A stretch of DNA of 64,000 bases. It comes from Vermamoeba vermiformis. Its lineage: Eukaryota > Tubulinea > Echinamoebida. The DNA lies in contig JBEWZL010000219.1 in the NCBI GenBank assembly GCA_045837725.1, forward strand, positions 62,001 through 126,000, written 5' to 3'. A model generated the notes under the pieces. It worked only from the letters and a program-made list of their open reading frames with translations, was not told where the DNA came from and did not search any database. The stretch's first letter is position 1; the number at the start of each line of letters is the position of its first letter. The translations under genes were made by a program, and so were the position numbers. Below, in pieces: positions 11,901 to 22,471 of this stretch.

Positions 11901-12691
11901 TCTGTGTCACAAACTGACCATTTTTGACAGGTGTCACACAAAATGTGATCGTGCCAGTTCAACGGTGGGTTCGATTCTCGTTCGCAGTTGAGATTGGCAA
12001 TGGAGATTACACTTACACGATGCAAGATCTGACCACGCAAGAGAAACAAAGCTTCACTGGTACCTGTCTTCAAATTTTAAAATTTACTTTCTAACCAACA
12101 TTGATTTTTTAGTGCCTTCGACTCCGTTGTGCACATTCGGCCCGTTCTCAATGAGGGGCTGTTGGTGCTGCCAAAACTTCAGTGTGGGTCGACAACATTG
12201 GCGTGAATGCGCGTGGACCTACAGTGTCAATCGAAAAGAGTGCAGACAACACTGTACGCGTGCAATTTAATGACGATGTTAGTGACCTCTGTGGCTTGGA
12301 CTTGTATATCGATAATGCTCTTTACAAACGATTCTTCAGAGGTATGAAAGTCTGGATCTAGTTCGCGTGTGGATGTCACTTACCAAACTTACAGATGAAT
12401 TGGTTAATATCAACGAAGTCTCTGTTCACTTGAACAATGTTCCCCTCGGCCAGCACAACGCGTACGCAGTTGCCAAGAGCGATAGAAATCACACTCCTTC
12501 CTCCACACTGGCCCTCGAAGTCGTGGCGGAAACACCTTCAAGTACGTGTCACCCTCCCTTTCTGACACTTAATAATGATTACTAACGCCATTATTTTAGA
12601 CCCACAAAACGCTCCAAGCAGCGTGTCCTCGGCTAGTGTTGCGATCATTTCTTGGACAGTCGCTGTCACCATCTCACTCATGTTGCTGTAA
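8915..12691 (+). CDS. Secreted, GPI-anchor-type right-handed parallel beta-helix protein (GH141-like)
   Basis: The protein starts with a textbook signal peptide (MKATLVLVILGFVSLSTAFE) followed at once by IFVAPNGNDNWSGS and DGPLQTLGRAQSLLREL, the entry motif of right-handed beta-helix repeat proteins related to glycoside hydrolase family 141. The helix continues with LTGTSNIVFDSVTIANT, SYSVIENNYIHTG, NIIKNNEVADLYY and NNSVTNNYLHHIGQNVLS. The C-terminus is Ser-rich then hydrophobic (SSASVAIISWTVAVTISLML), typical of a GPI-attachment signal, so it probably sits on the outer cell surface or wall. About ten short introns are used, one of them with acceptor at 10793. Oddity: the exon from 12113 does not keep frame; the upstream frame reaches a stop at about 12270, while the good downstream frame (VWVDNIGVNARGPTVS) is offset, with a GGGG run at 12154-12157 nearby. 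Substrate unknown. Confidence 0.82.
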
Positions 12692-13607
12692 ATTGAATCA
12701 TTAAACTTAGTATTCACCCTTGGTAGTGAATAGCATTTACTGTCCAAACTGATTCGTATCTGAATTCAAACAGATTTGGTTTAATTAGGAAATCTTGCGC
12801 CAATTCACAAGGAAAACGAGACCGACAATTCGAATCACAAACCGTAAAAACATGAATCAAACAACAATACACGCATAATTTTTATTTCATTTAACACTAC
12901 TCAAGTGGCACCAACGGGTCTATATCAATTTTCCAGCGGAGCAGTTGATTCCAGCAAAAACTCACTGATCCGTCCGCTAAAATGAGCATTCAAGGCACTG
13001 TTGCCGAAAAAGAAAGGTAAAAATACTACTACTTTTCCATACGAAGAAAAATCATTCGCTTCAGTGTGATGATATTCGTCGGTTGGAAAATTTGATCTGA
13101 ATAATTTAATTAATATACGAACAGCCGGCACAGCAACAAAAGCACACGCACCCAGAGCCCGGTAGCTTGTCCTCACGATGAAGGCCTTGGAGGACACGTG
13201 CAAAACAGGACAGATAGGAGCTGATCGCTTGCACACCATTTTGCCATGGAGTAGTTGAACGCTGTCTGAGATGCGCAATTTCACCCTGCCCGTAATATCA
13301 AGGTCGATTTATTTTGGGGAGTGTCGATTATAGTGAATGGTAGAAAGAAGAAAAAAAGAAAAGAGATAGGGAAGAGAATAGGGTTAATAAAATAAGAAAG
13401 AATACTAGGAAAGCCGGGAATACACCACAAGACCTAAGGTCGGGTAAACAAATCAAAAGGGAGGAAAGTGGAAACAAAATTAATTCCAGGAGTTGATTGG
13501 CAGGTGACTCCAAATTTTACAGTAACTATTGTTTCGCTATATTCAGCGTTGCAAAATAATCATACTTCAATTATACTAGGCTGTTAGTGTCCTCAGGAGG
13601 CTTCGGA
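12692..13607. other. Intergenic between beta-helix gene and MFS gene
   Basis: About 900 bp. It contains one plausible minus-strand coding stretch (12925-13324, listed separately) and a long purine-rich block on the plus strand (about 13335-13400, many GAAAGA/GAGA units; pyrimidine-rich on the minus strand). No RNA gene seen. Confidence 0.35.
12925..13324 (-). CDS. Possible small protein or exon, no recognised family
   Basis: A minus-strand frame open for over 120 codons, ending at TGA 12925-12927. It reads IDLDITGRVKLRISDSVQLL near its start, then MVCKRSAPICPVLHVSSK, AFVAVPAVRI and, near the end, FLESTAPLEN-like residues. A possible acceptor (GGGCAG) lies at about 13285, so the frame may be a terminal exon rather than a whole gene; the upstream exon was not found. 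An internal ATG lies within the HGKMVCK stretch. The upstream pyrimidine tract fits either a long intron end or a promoter. It could also be a chance open frame. Confidence 0.28.
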
Positions 13608-15398
13608 ATGAATTACGAAGAGCTTGACAAACGGCAATGTTACTTCCCGCGAAGATATTGTTTGATCATTCTCACTTTCTTTGGCTTATTTTTGGCTTAC
13701 TTGTATCGCGTAATATTAAGTGTTTGTATTATTCCAATATCTTCGGTAAGTGCTAATATTTCACCGTTATGTAGCGTGTTTATTCAATTTAGATCTAATT
13801 TTTCAACTTTAGGAATTCGGTTACGATGATTCAATCAAGGGCATTATGCTATCATCATTTTTCTGGGGATATATTGTAACACAAGTGCCTGGCGGTTATT
13901 TAGCTCAAAGTAAATTCGGCGCGAAAAAAACGATTGGATGTGGCTTGCTCATCGCATCAGTCTTCACTATGATCACCCCATTCGCGGCATATAATAAAAT
14001 GCTACTACTTGCAGCGAGAGTATTCACTGGTACGTAAAATCGAGTTTGTACGAGGTGACGGCCGTACAATTCTCGATGACAGGTGTCAAAATAAATGTCA
14101 TACTGACCCGCATGTCTGAACAGGACTTGGCGAAGGAGTTGTCTACCCCTGCACACATCATATTATGGCTCGATGGCTGCCCCCTAAAGAGCGTGGAATG
14201 TGCGTGCAATTTCTCTTGAATATTTCGTACTAATTTTTTTCAGTGTCGGTGTAGCGTACAGCGGAAGCAACGTGGGAACTGCGGCTGCCATGGTACTAAC
14301 GAATTCACTGATAACTTGATAATACAAGATAAAATATTGATCTTATTGCAGTTCTTCTCGCCGTTCATTATCCGAGACTATCACTGGCAGTCAGTGTTTT
14401 TCATCAGCGGTGGCGCAGGTCTGATTTGGTGCACGTTTTGGTTCCTGTTCGTTCATGAAACACCTGAATCTCACTTGAAGAAGTACGTGCCAGTCAAACT
14501 AAGCACGTGTCATTAACCTTCATGTTCATAGGACCGAAGCCACGTGCTTGCCAATCTCCGTGTTGGAAGTACGCAAGATTAACGAAGAACTGCCGTTGAA
14601 TTTGAACGAGAAGTCGAGCAAAAAGATTCCTTGGGCTGGATTCTTCTCTTCAGGCGCTGTTTGGGCCATTATCATTGCGTACTTCACGCAAGCCTGGGGC
14701 TTTTACGTGCTGTTGACGTGGCTCCCGACGTACATGAAGCAGAAACACAACTTGAAAATTGAAGACGCTGGCTTCTATAGTCTATTGCCGTTCTTGGGCC
14801 TTTCATTCAGTGTTCCTATTTTTGGCAAATTAGGTACGAAAAGAATACCCTCGACAAGGTCAACATCCAACTTACATTTAAACCTTTAGCGGACTTTTTG
14901 TACAATAAGAAGGTGATGAGCAAATTAGCGGTGCGCAAGATCATTTCAAGCACTCGGTGAATTCGGTCCAGCGCTGTTTTTGTTCTTGATTGGACTGCTC
15001 GAACCTCCAACAGGCCTCTCCGTGCTATTTATGGTAATAACACACTAGTCATAGCTAATTATATCATTCTAACGCTCTACTCTAGACAATTGCAGTGACC
15101 ATGGCTGGTTGGCAGATGGGCGGTGTGAACGTCAATCACATAGATTTGAGCCCTAAATACGCCGGACTGCTATTAGGGTACGACGAGCTGATTATAAATG
15201 GATTCGTATTAACATATTCATAGTATATCTAATACTGCTGGAACGTTGCCTGGTATTTTTGGTGTTGGTCTGACAGGCTTCATCTTGGATGCGACAGATC
15301 AATCGTGGCCCACAGTGTTCTGGCTGGCTGCTGGCATCTATTCGGTCGGAGCAGTTTTCTATATAATAATGGCCAAAGCTAAAGTAACGTTTGTGTAG
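13608..15398 (+). CDS. SLC17-type major facilitator (anion/phosphate/sialin-like) transporter
   Basis: The start ATG at 13608 gives MNYEELDKRQCYFPRRYCLI followed by the first membrane helix. The MFS/SLC17 hallmarks are in order: DDSIKGIMLSSFFWGYIVTQ with PGGYLAQ, the loop motif GEGVVYPCTHHIMARWLPP plus ERG, GVAYSGSNVGTAAAM, the HETPESH loop, WGFYVLLTWLPTYM, and NHIDLSPKYAGLLLG with SNTAGTLPGIFGVGLTG near the end. The family moves organic anions, phosphate, glutamate or sialic acid, usually proton- or sodium-coupled, at the plasma or lysosomal membrane; substrate cannot be told here. Exon 1 is 13608-13745. Oddity: in the exon near 14885-15030, KKVMSKLAVRKI is followed by a stop in frame, while GEFGPALFLFLIGLLEPPTG continues one base away (about 14941-14944), suggesting a one-base insertion. 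Confidence 0.87.
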
Positions 15399-15564
15399 AA
15401 TAGAAGTACTAATGTAAAATAAACTGCGGAAGTAAAAACAAATGATTCGATCATTGACTCAAACCCCATTTACATAAAAAAATACACTATATACAACACG
15501 CTAATGCTGCTATTGCTTCGCGTCGCGTTCGTTGCCTTGGAGTCGGTTGAATGGCTGGAACTGG

Positions 15565-15977
15565 CTATTCCAGGGCAGGCTGAGCAGCGTCAAGGTACTT
15601 CTGCACTTCAGGATCGATGCGACGGCAGTTGATTGCAGTAGTAGAGCATCTAAAACCGACTTCTTCGATAAAATCGATCGCAGAATACAGCTTAGATTGG
15701 AGGCAAATGATAGCTGCTCTTTGACCCGCGATCTCTTCTTTCAGAGCCTTATTCTCCCTACAACACGCGATTAGATTACGTACGCTACCACTACCCTAGT
15801 ACTTACTCTTCTAGGTTACGCCTCCTCAGGTCAGCATTCTCTGCCATCAGTTGCGCAACTAAATTGCTCAGTTGATCCGCGAGGCGATCTGAAATTGTTT
15901 TAGGAATAAGGACGCTAATTAAGACGACCACATATGTACGTACCCCTTATGATTGTTTCGGCCTTTGTCAAGGACAT
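15565..15977 (-). CDS. Small coiled-coil protein, unknown function
   Basis: Three exons give about 90 residues: MSLTKAETIIRD (15977-15944), RLADQLSNLVAQLMAENADL with RRRNLEE, then ENKALKEEIAGQRAAI and a Cys-containing end VGFRCSTTAINCRRIDPEVQ. The splice joins are in phase and both donors are GTACGT/GTAAGT. The middle has a leucine/isoleucine heptad pattern (L-x6-L, AENADL, NKALKEEI) typical of a short parallel coiled coil, like the zipper of a bZIP but without a basic region. It may be a subunit of a larger complex. No family recognised. Confidence 0.6.
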
Positions 15978-16062
15978 TGTGTTGTAGATTGTTAGTTGTG
16001 GTTGTAGTGTACGTAAAATTGAAAAAACAGACAAAATTTTCTTTTATTTTTTTTTATCAACT

Positions 16063-16118
16063 TTATTTTTTGTAACCAGCCAATCCTTTCAGTCCGGTTC
16101 CCGCCATGGTCATAACGG
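16063..16118 (-). CDS. Possible last exon of a small protein
   Basis: The minus strand reads VMTMAGTGLKGLAGYKK and stop TAA (16063-16065), preceded by an intron-like end with branch TCTAAAAC and acceptor TTGTAG at 16119-16120. The tail is followed by A-rich 3' sequence. The upstream exon was not identified in 16.1-16.9 kb, so this could be a short-exon gene or chance. It lies about 85 bp upstream of the coiled-coil gene on the same strand. Confidence 0.22.
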
Positions 16119-16120
16119 CT

Positions 16121-16876
16121 ACAAAACGGTAGAAAACGTTTTAGACTTCGGCGGGAACATTGTTTTTTGGCAAGCTGTGTATCGTTAGAGAATATCGCTA
16201 GATCCGCTATTCCAATGCTGAATTATGAAATTATTCTAGCTATGATATCCGTATCGAAGAATGACGTTGAATCTCCAGTAAACTAGTCAGGTTTTATCGA
16301 GTTCCTTGTTTCGGATTTGAGACTGTATGGTCTTGAATCTTCATAATACTCATAATGGTTGGGACATATGCTATGTGCATACATAATAATAGGTATTTCG
16401 CCACCGTTAGTCCATTTTCAACTGGTCAAACAATTTCAAAAGCTGCGGATCGCGAAGTTTCGACAATTTCGAAATAATTAAGTTAGCACCAATTATTATG
16501 CACCCTATACGCTAGTGAACATTCCGAACATTTTTGTCCTTAGAATTAACGAACTTTCCAGAATTTAAAATTATGAAAACAAATTTGAAAAATGATGGCC
16601 AATGTTAGCGCCGGCAATTTCCATGGGAGAGCAACGGTATTTTATCGTTGACTAAAATTTTGCGAAGGGACAGAGTCCTCCCCGGCATTTCGCTACTCGC
16701 CGGCAAGCTCGCTCGCCGAACAGGGAGATCAACCGATCTTGCGGTCGCCGTTGGAATGTAAAGCATGCCATTCGGCACTACCAGCAGCTCGATTTAGAAG
16801 TACAAAAGACAAAGTTTTAATCAAAGCGTAGTAATCAAAAATAAATAATTGAGCAAGGGACAAAAACGTAACGCGG
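16121..16876. other. Intergenic with a GC-rich hairpin-prone block
   Basis: Mostly AT-rich. Exception: 16605-16760 is GC-richer with self-complementary pieces (CCGGC at 16682-16686 against GCCGG at 16699-16703; GGCAAGCTCGCTCGCC). A U-rich, Sm-site-like AAAATTTTGCG precedes it near 16655. This could be a small structured RNA, but it matches no snRNA, SRP or RNase P sequence I can recall. No exon was found. Confidence 0.25.
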
Positions 16877-19800
16877 TTAGTTGACCATAGTGCTGGCACG
16901 AGGAGAAGCCTTGCTGCCTCCCTCCTTGACACGAATGTAGTAGGCACCTTTGGCAGCCTTGAAGGACTCGATCCATTCCTATCCATTGCATTAGTACGGC
17001 TACGCGTGGTGGTGAACCCGTGGACTTACAGTTCGGGATTGAGCGTCATCAGCGACCAAGAAGTAGACACGGTTGTCGCTGTCAGGGCAACGAATCTCAA
17101 AGCCGTGCTTGAGCGACTTCTCGCCTGATCGGGCCACAGACTCTTTCTCGTCGAGCTCGGCGAAGGTTGCAGTCACGAGGTAGATCGAGCCAGCAGGGTG
17201 AGCCAAGTTCTGTTGTCCGTTAGTATGAAGTCTTGAGACGTATGTCAAGGGCTACTGTACCTGAGCGTCCTTGCCCTTGAAGTAGAGCAAGTATTCACCA
17301 CGCAAGACGAACCAGCGCTTTTGCATCTTGCCACCAGAGTTACCCTTCTTAACCAAGAAGCCTTGTCGCTCCATGGTCAACATACCCTTGCGCAACTTCT
17401 CCTCACGTTCCATGCACTCGCGCAAGAGTTTCTTCAAGTTCTCGATTTCAGCCAAGTAGTTCTTTTCTTTGTCATCAAAGGTCTTGACGAGTACAGCCTT
17501 TTGCTCTTCAGTTTGAATAACAATCTGAATTCAGGTGTGAGTAAAATGACACTTTTTGCACGTGTCAAGTGACAGCTTTACCTTTCTGATGCTCGCTTGC
17601 TTTTCTTCTTGATCAGCGACCTTAGCCTTCTCGAAGGTCTGCTTAGTCAATTCAATCTCAGCTTTCAACTTCTGGATCTCGTCTTTGTCTTTCAGCTGAT
17701 TAAACAAGTCAGTTTCAGTACCCTACAACTTTAATAATAAAGAGTCCCATACCTCTTGTTCGCGTGCAGTACGCTTGACGACCTCGAGCTTTTCTTCCTC
17801 TGCAAGTAAAAAGCGTTTGTTAACTGCCTACTATTACCAAATAATGCATTGAAAGTACCTTGTTCGGAGTGCTGTTTGAGCGCGAGTTCCTTCTCAGCCA
17901 TCAACTCGGCCTTCATTGCTTGCATGCGCTGTTCAAACTCAAAGTTGAGTCGCTCCAATTCCTTCTTGTGGTTGTTAATTGCCTCTTTGCTCTCGCGCTC
18001 CATTTGTTCGATTTTCTGTTGGTGCTCGCGCTTCAACTGTTGCTCTTCGCTCAACAACGTTTCAATGCTCAAAATCTTGCGCGTGAACTCTTCATCGACT
18101 TGTTTCATTTGCAATTGATAATTGAGCATTAAAGTCTTATTTTCTTCTTCTAATTGCGTGATGCGTTCTTTCAACTTCAAAATTTCATCGCGTTCACCCA
18201 TGTCAGGGAATCTCAAGAACAATGTAGCGACAAAAGCCAACAAGAGACGACCGTTGCCCTAATTTTAGAACCGTTAGAAATTAGTTTAAATTTTAGGTCA
18301 TTCGATCTGAAACTAAAACTATCGCAAAAGTATTTGTTTACCTTGTGAACGTCTTGTGCAGTGACGAATTTTCTGCAACCGATTTTATCAGCATTTTGCA
18401 ACACTGCTTCGGCACGCTTGGGCAGGTCAGTTTCTGTGAGCGGTCCCAAGTCGCAGTTTTCAGGGGACAGTTGGTTCATCAAATACGTCAAGGCTTCACC
18501 ATTCTATTGAGGTTATAGTCAGTAATAAAACAACTAATCGTAAGTAATTGCCATCCGAAGAAACAAGTTGAACTGGATCCAGATGTAAAGTACCGCTTGA
18601 AATTTCCAGCGGTGTATATAAGGTTATAATTGTACAAATACGCAGTTACGTGATACTATAGACTTACTTGCAAGTCAGTGCTGAAGTTAGTGACGACAGT
18701 GCTGTAATTGGCCTTGGTCAAATGGTAGTTCATCCAGCGCAACAAGAGCTGCTCTGGCGGCATGCCCATGCTGTCACCGAACAACGAGGCGACTTTAGTC
18801 AACAAACCGACCTAATAATGAATCATAGTTAGCAAAATTGTGGGTGAATCCGGTTTTGTAACGAGCTGGATCTCCATGTGAACTATTCTATTTTGACAAT
18901 GCTGTCTCTTCAACTGTTAAACTATCATATAAACAATATAATATCGATGAACTGATGATAAACTAAGGAATGCAAGCTTGCGAGTGAGGTTGAAAGGTCA
19001 TACTTACTCGAACAACTTGCCAAAGAACACCCATCGTCAAATGAGGCTGCAATTATGTTAGTATACAATCACTTGCATAATGTAATCATATTAACGAGCG
19101 TAAATGAGCGGCACTTACAGTTCCATCAACGAGATCTTGTCCACCGATGTTTACGATATTGCAACCAAGCTTTTTAGCACCTTCAAGAACCATCTATATG
19201 AACAAACATACATTAGTAAGCATATGAATACTACCACTTCATTTTAGACACGTGTACGTGTACGCTTTCTGTTTTCCTTCATACACAAAACAACGATTGA
19301 TTGTACACGAATCAAAATAAGGAAAATAATCCTTGCAATAATTGAAGCGAAAGCAATATTATGAATTGTATTCATACCTGTTGGTTCTGCAACATTTTAA
19401 AGATTTTCTGATCTGAGCTAAAATCGGTGTTGAGCTTTTCGATAGGGATAGTACCAGGCTTAATGGCATCAATAACGCGTCTATAATCATGAACAAACAA
19501 GATTAGCGTTCGAACATATTAAATTGCAACGGTGACCGATAATTTTAAACTTGTGCATCCCCGAGAAATTTGACTTAATGCAATAGTTTATCGGTATAAA
19601 TACTATTGCTATAATGTTTACTATTACTTACGCTAAAATAGTGCCGTCTTTTGTCTTTTCAAAGATCGCGTCACTTCGTGAGTCGACGGCAGCATTAATT
19701 TCAGAGTTAATATACTCGACAATGCCTGCAAAAATATATCATTAGTATGACCGTACATTATATTATTTAAATTATTCGTAGTTCATTGCAAGCGACTCGT

Positions 19801-20567
19801 ATTGACGTCGTTTGACAGGATTTCGTTCGCAGTTTCGAATACGTATTTTATGCTTGTTATTACGTCTAATATATTCCAAATTATATTAACAATTACTTGC
19901 ATCACAAATATTTCAATAAGAAGCAGGGGATTAATAATTGAAAGATAATTTAGTAACGGCCAAAGGTGTCAAACAGAATGATTTTTAATTTTATAAATTA
20001 TCGTATAGTATGAAAACTAGTGTTATGAAATGTACTAATTACACGTCAAGTTAGGCAAATTATTTTGTATAAGATAAAAAAATGATTCGAATCCCAAAAG
20101 CTTACCCATTTTCTCGGCCTCAGAGATGTTATGCTTGCTGTCACCCATCTTGTATTGGTTCAATAGTGCTTTGTGGTGCAGTAGAGCAAATAGAGATTTA
20201 AACCGAAAGAAATTTTGGATCTGTCAAAAAATCATCAAATCTTTGAGGATTTGCTTGCAAAAGACACCACATTCCTATAGTATCAACACTATAAGTTGAC
20301 TCGTATCTAGCTGCTGCTGTAACCAGAATGCTACTGCGCAGGACAATCTGAATTCATCCACAACTTTTCATAAACCAAACGTTAGCCGAATTGATATTTG
20401 TATGTTAATTAAATTCTTAAAATAATAATTATATCTTATTAATTACAAGGCGCGAATAAATTAATTTAAAAGCGTAGGTACGGAAGTTTTTCGAACGTGA
20501 AAAGTAACGCGTTACTTCAGACCTGAAATATGCTTACCTTAAAGTTAAAGGTGTTACGCCGAAACAT
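16877..20567 (-). CDS. Fimbrin-type tandem CH domains, coiled coil and PH domain protein
   Basis: The likely start is ATG 20567 (MFRRNTFNFK, exon 20538-20567), joined in frame to IQNFFRFKSLFALLHHKALL ... MGDSKHNISEAEKM; ATG 20148 is an alternative. Two fimbrin-like calponin-homology domains follow: NSEINAAVDSRSD ... ILARVIDAIKPGTI, CNIVNIGGQDLVDG, PHLTMGVLWQVVRVGLL; then NYSTVVTNFSTDLQNGEALT and a second core with GCRKFVTAQDV and LAFVATLFLRFP. About 200 residues of charged coiled coil come next (ILKLKERITQLEEENKTLML onward), then a PH domain (GFLVKKGNSGGKMQKRWFVL, EYLLYFKGKDAQ). Tandem CH pairs bind F-actin and PH domains bind phosphoinositides, so it probably ties actin to membrane. True fimbrins have four CH domains and EF-hands; this is a different architecture. 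Stop TAA at 16877-16879. Confidence 0.85.
20502..20517. promoter_or_regulatory. 16-bp perfect palindrome in intron 1 of the CH-PH gene
   Basis: AAGTAACGCGTTACTT is perfectly palindromic and lies 21 bp inside the first intron (donor at 20537). Its centre ACGCGT equals the MluI cell-cycle box bound by MBF/E2F-like factors in other organisms. Function here is inference only. Confidence 0.4.
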
Positions 20568-20744
20568 GGCTACGTACATTAAAGGTTGTTATGGTACACC
20601 ACTGTAGCGCACGGAAAAAAATTTCGTACTACCGCCGCCATTGTTTCTATCCAAAACAATAATCTCGTGTTTGGAGATTGAGGGTTATATTTACAATTAA
20701 ACAATTCACAGCACTATTTGTACAAGCAGTTGAACACCAATGAC

Positions 20745-22163
20745 TTATTTGTCGCTATTTGGTGCTCTGAAGCTGAAGTTATGTTCGCCACTGAAGAAAG
20801 ACGGCTTAGGCGGCGAGCCAATTAGTCTATCATCATCACTGTAAATAAAAATACATTAATATCATACTACAATGCTATTAAACGTCGTTTTGAGCGCAGA
20901 TCCACTTACATCCGTGCATTCCAATTGCTTTTACTGCCACTCAGTCTCCTATCCTTCTTGATCCTATAAACATTGTCCGTAGTGTTCATACTAGCGTCAT
21001 TAGGTCCGGCATTATTGAGTGCTTGACTGCTACTTGATAGTAACGAAGATAAAGCGCTGTAAGTGCCAGATCCGTATGTACTCGGGCTTGTTGAATACGA
21101 ACTCACGGCAGTAGGTGAGCTTAATATGTTGCTATTTAGATTATTATTGTAACTAGAGTAACTCGTCATCGTGCCACTCAATGCTGGCGAGGCATTCATG
21201 AGAGTTCTGTTAATGACGCGATCGAGGAAGTGTTGGATGCGATGTAAACTGTCTGAGCCTTGCTTGAAGGTATTAACGTCCTTGCTGCTCTGTATTATAT
21301 AGCGGTAAGTACAAGCTAGTCCAATTACGAACTGAGTGGTTGAGCCTTGGATCAATCGAAGCCCGATCACATCCAGATTTCGCTTACCAAGACTAATGAA
21401 TCTGTTTTGCTGCCTGATTCGTCTGCCTGATTATCACTTAGCTACAAAAGAACCGTATTACTATCATAGAACCAATAAGAAACCTATAGCAATGCACTTA
21501 CAGTTTTGTCGGAGGCCAGATCGCACTTGTTTCCAACAATGAGCATAGGAATGCTAGAGCTGCCTTGAGAGGACTGCAGAAATGATGTAGTGCCATAGTC
21601 TCGCGACTTGCTCTCGCGTGAAATGGATCTGTTTCGTTTCGCAGCTTTGTTTTTTTGTGCCGTGATCTCTTTGTACCACGACTTTAAATGTTCAAAAGAC
21701 TTCTTATTAGCGAGGTCGTGGACTAATATAACACCTATAGAGGTCTATTAGCACCAAATTGAATTAGATGTCGAATTTTCTTACCATCAATATCTTTGTA
21801 AAATACGTATCGTGAGTGTTCGTAGCGCTGCGAGCCACCAATATCGACAAATTCTACGAAATATTCTTTGTTTTGAAAGGTGTGCATCTGCAACAAATAA
21901 AGAAATATTATTAAAATGTTTGACACGTTTTAAAATTTCATCAAGCAAGCTAATTCATAAATAAATAATATGCGGAGTAATAAATGCACTGCTTAAATTT
22001 TTAAAATTAATTTGGATTTTTCGCTGCTTACGTAGACTTCCAGATTGCAACCAACAGTCCAGTTGCTCTTTTTAAGCACCTGTCCGTGACATAATAAATT
22101 CAAGAAGCATGTCTTGCCCACTCCTGTATCTCCTGCAACGATAATTCGAACCTTGTCGCTCAT
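20745..22163 (-). CDS. RABL3-like small GTPase
   Basis: ATG 22163 opens MSDKVRIIVAGDTGVGKTCF, a Ras-fold start with P-loop GDTGVGKT. WTVGCNLEVY replaces the usual switch I, and FVEFVDIGGSQRYEHSRYVF is the switch II with the IGG form seen in RABL3 rather than the WDTAGQ of true Rabs. The nucleotide base motif VGNKCDL is present. The C-terminus is a long Ser/Thr/Asn-rich tail (SSPTAVSSYSTSPSTYGSG and so on) ending in SFRAPNSDK, with no prenylation cysteine. RABL3 proteins lack prenylation and are linked to Ras-type GTPase chaperoning in animals. A Lys/Arg/Ser insert (NKAAKRNRSISRESKSRD) precedes NKCDL. The frame joins through at least five introns; stop TAA 20745-20747. Confidence 0.85.
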
Positions 22164-22471
22164 CTTGACTGCTGATCCATGAATTGTTCCGTGGGCCTTT
22201 CGTTGATAATATAATGCTTGGCCGCTGATGTCACAGACTTGTTGGTACTTGACTAATACATAATTGTTCGCAAAATTTCGTTTTTTGGTTGGACCCTCGA
22301 TCAGCCCGCTTTTTTGGGGAGCGAACGATTTAAAAATATGAACGTTACAGAGCGAGAAACAACAACGAGGACGATTATATACAAGTTTTAGAGACAAACA
22401 AGGATCACCTTATGCACCAACATTAACATTTAGAGCTGTATTGAGGTATTGATCAAGAACTTAGATTTGAA
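22164..22471. promoter_or_regulatory. Divergent promoter region, RABL3-like / CXC gene
   Basis: About 300 bp between two start codons that face away from each other, so both promoters must lie here. The minus-strand frame stays open upstream of the GTPase start (to about 22397) but has no supporting family similarity. No clear TATA box; CCTCGTTGTTGTTTCTCGCTC near 22350 is the only GC-containing patch. Confidence 0.4.
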
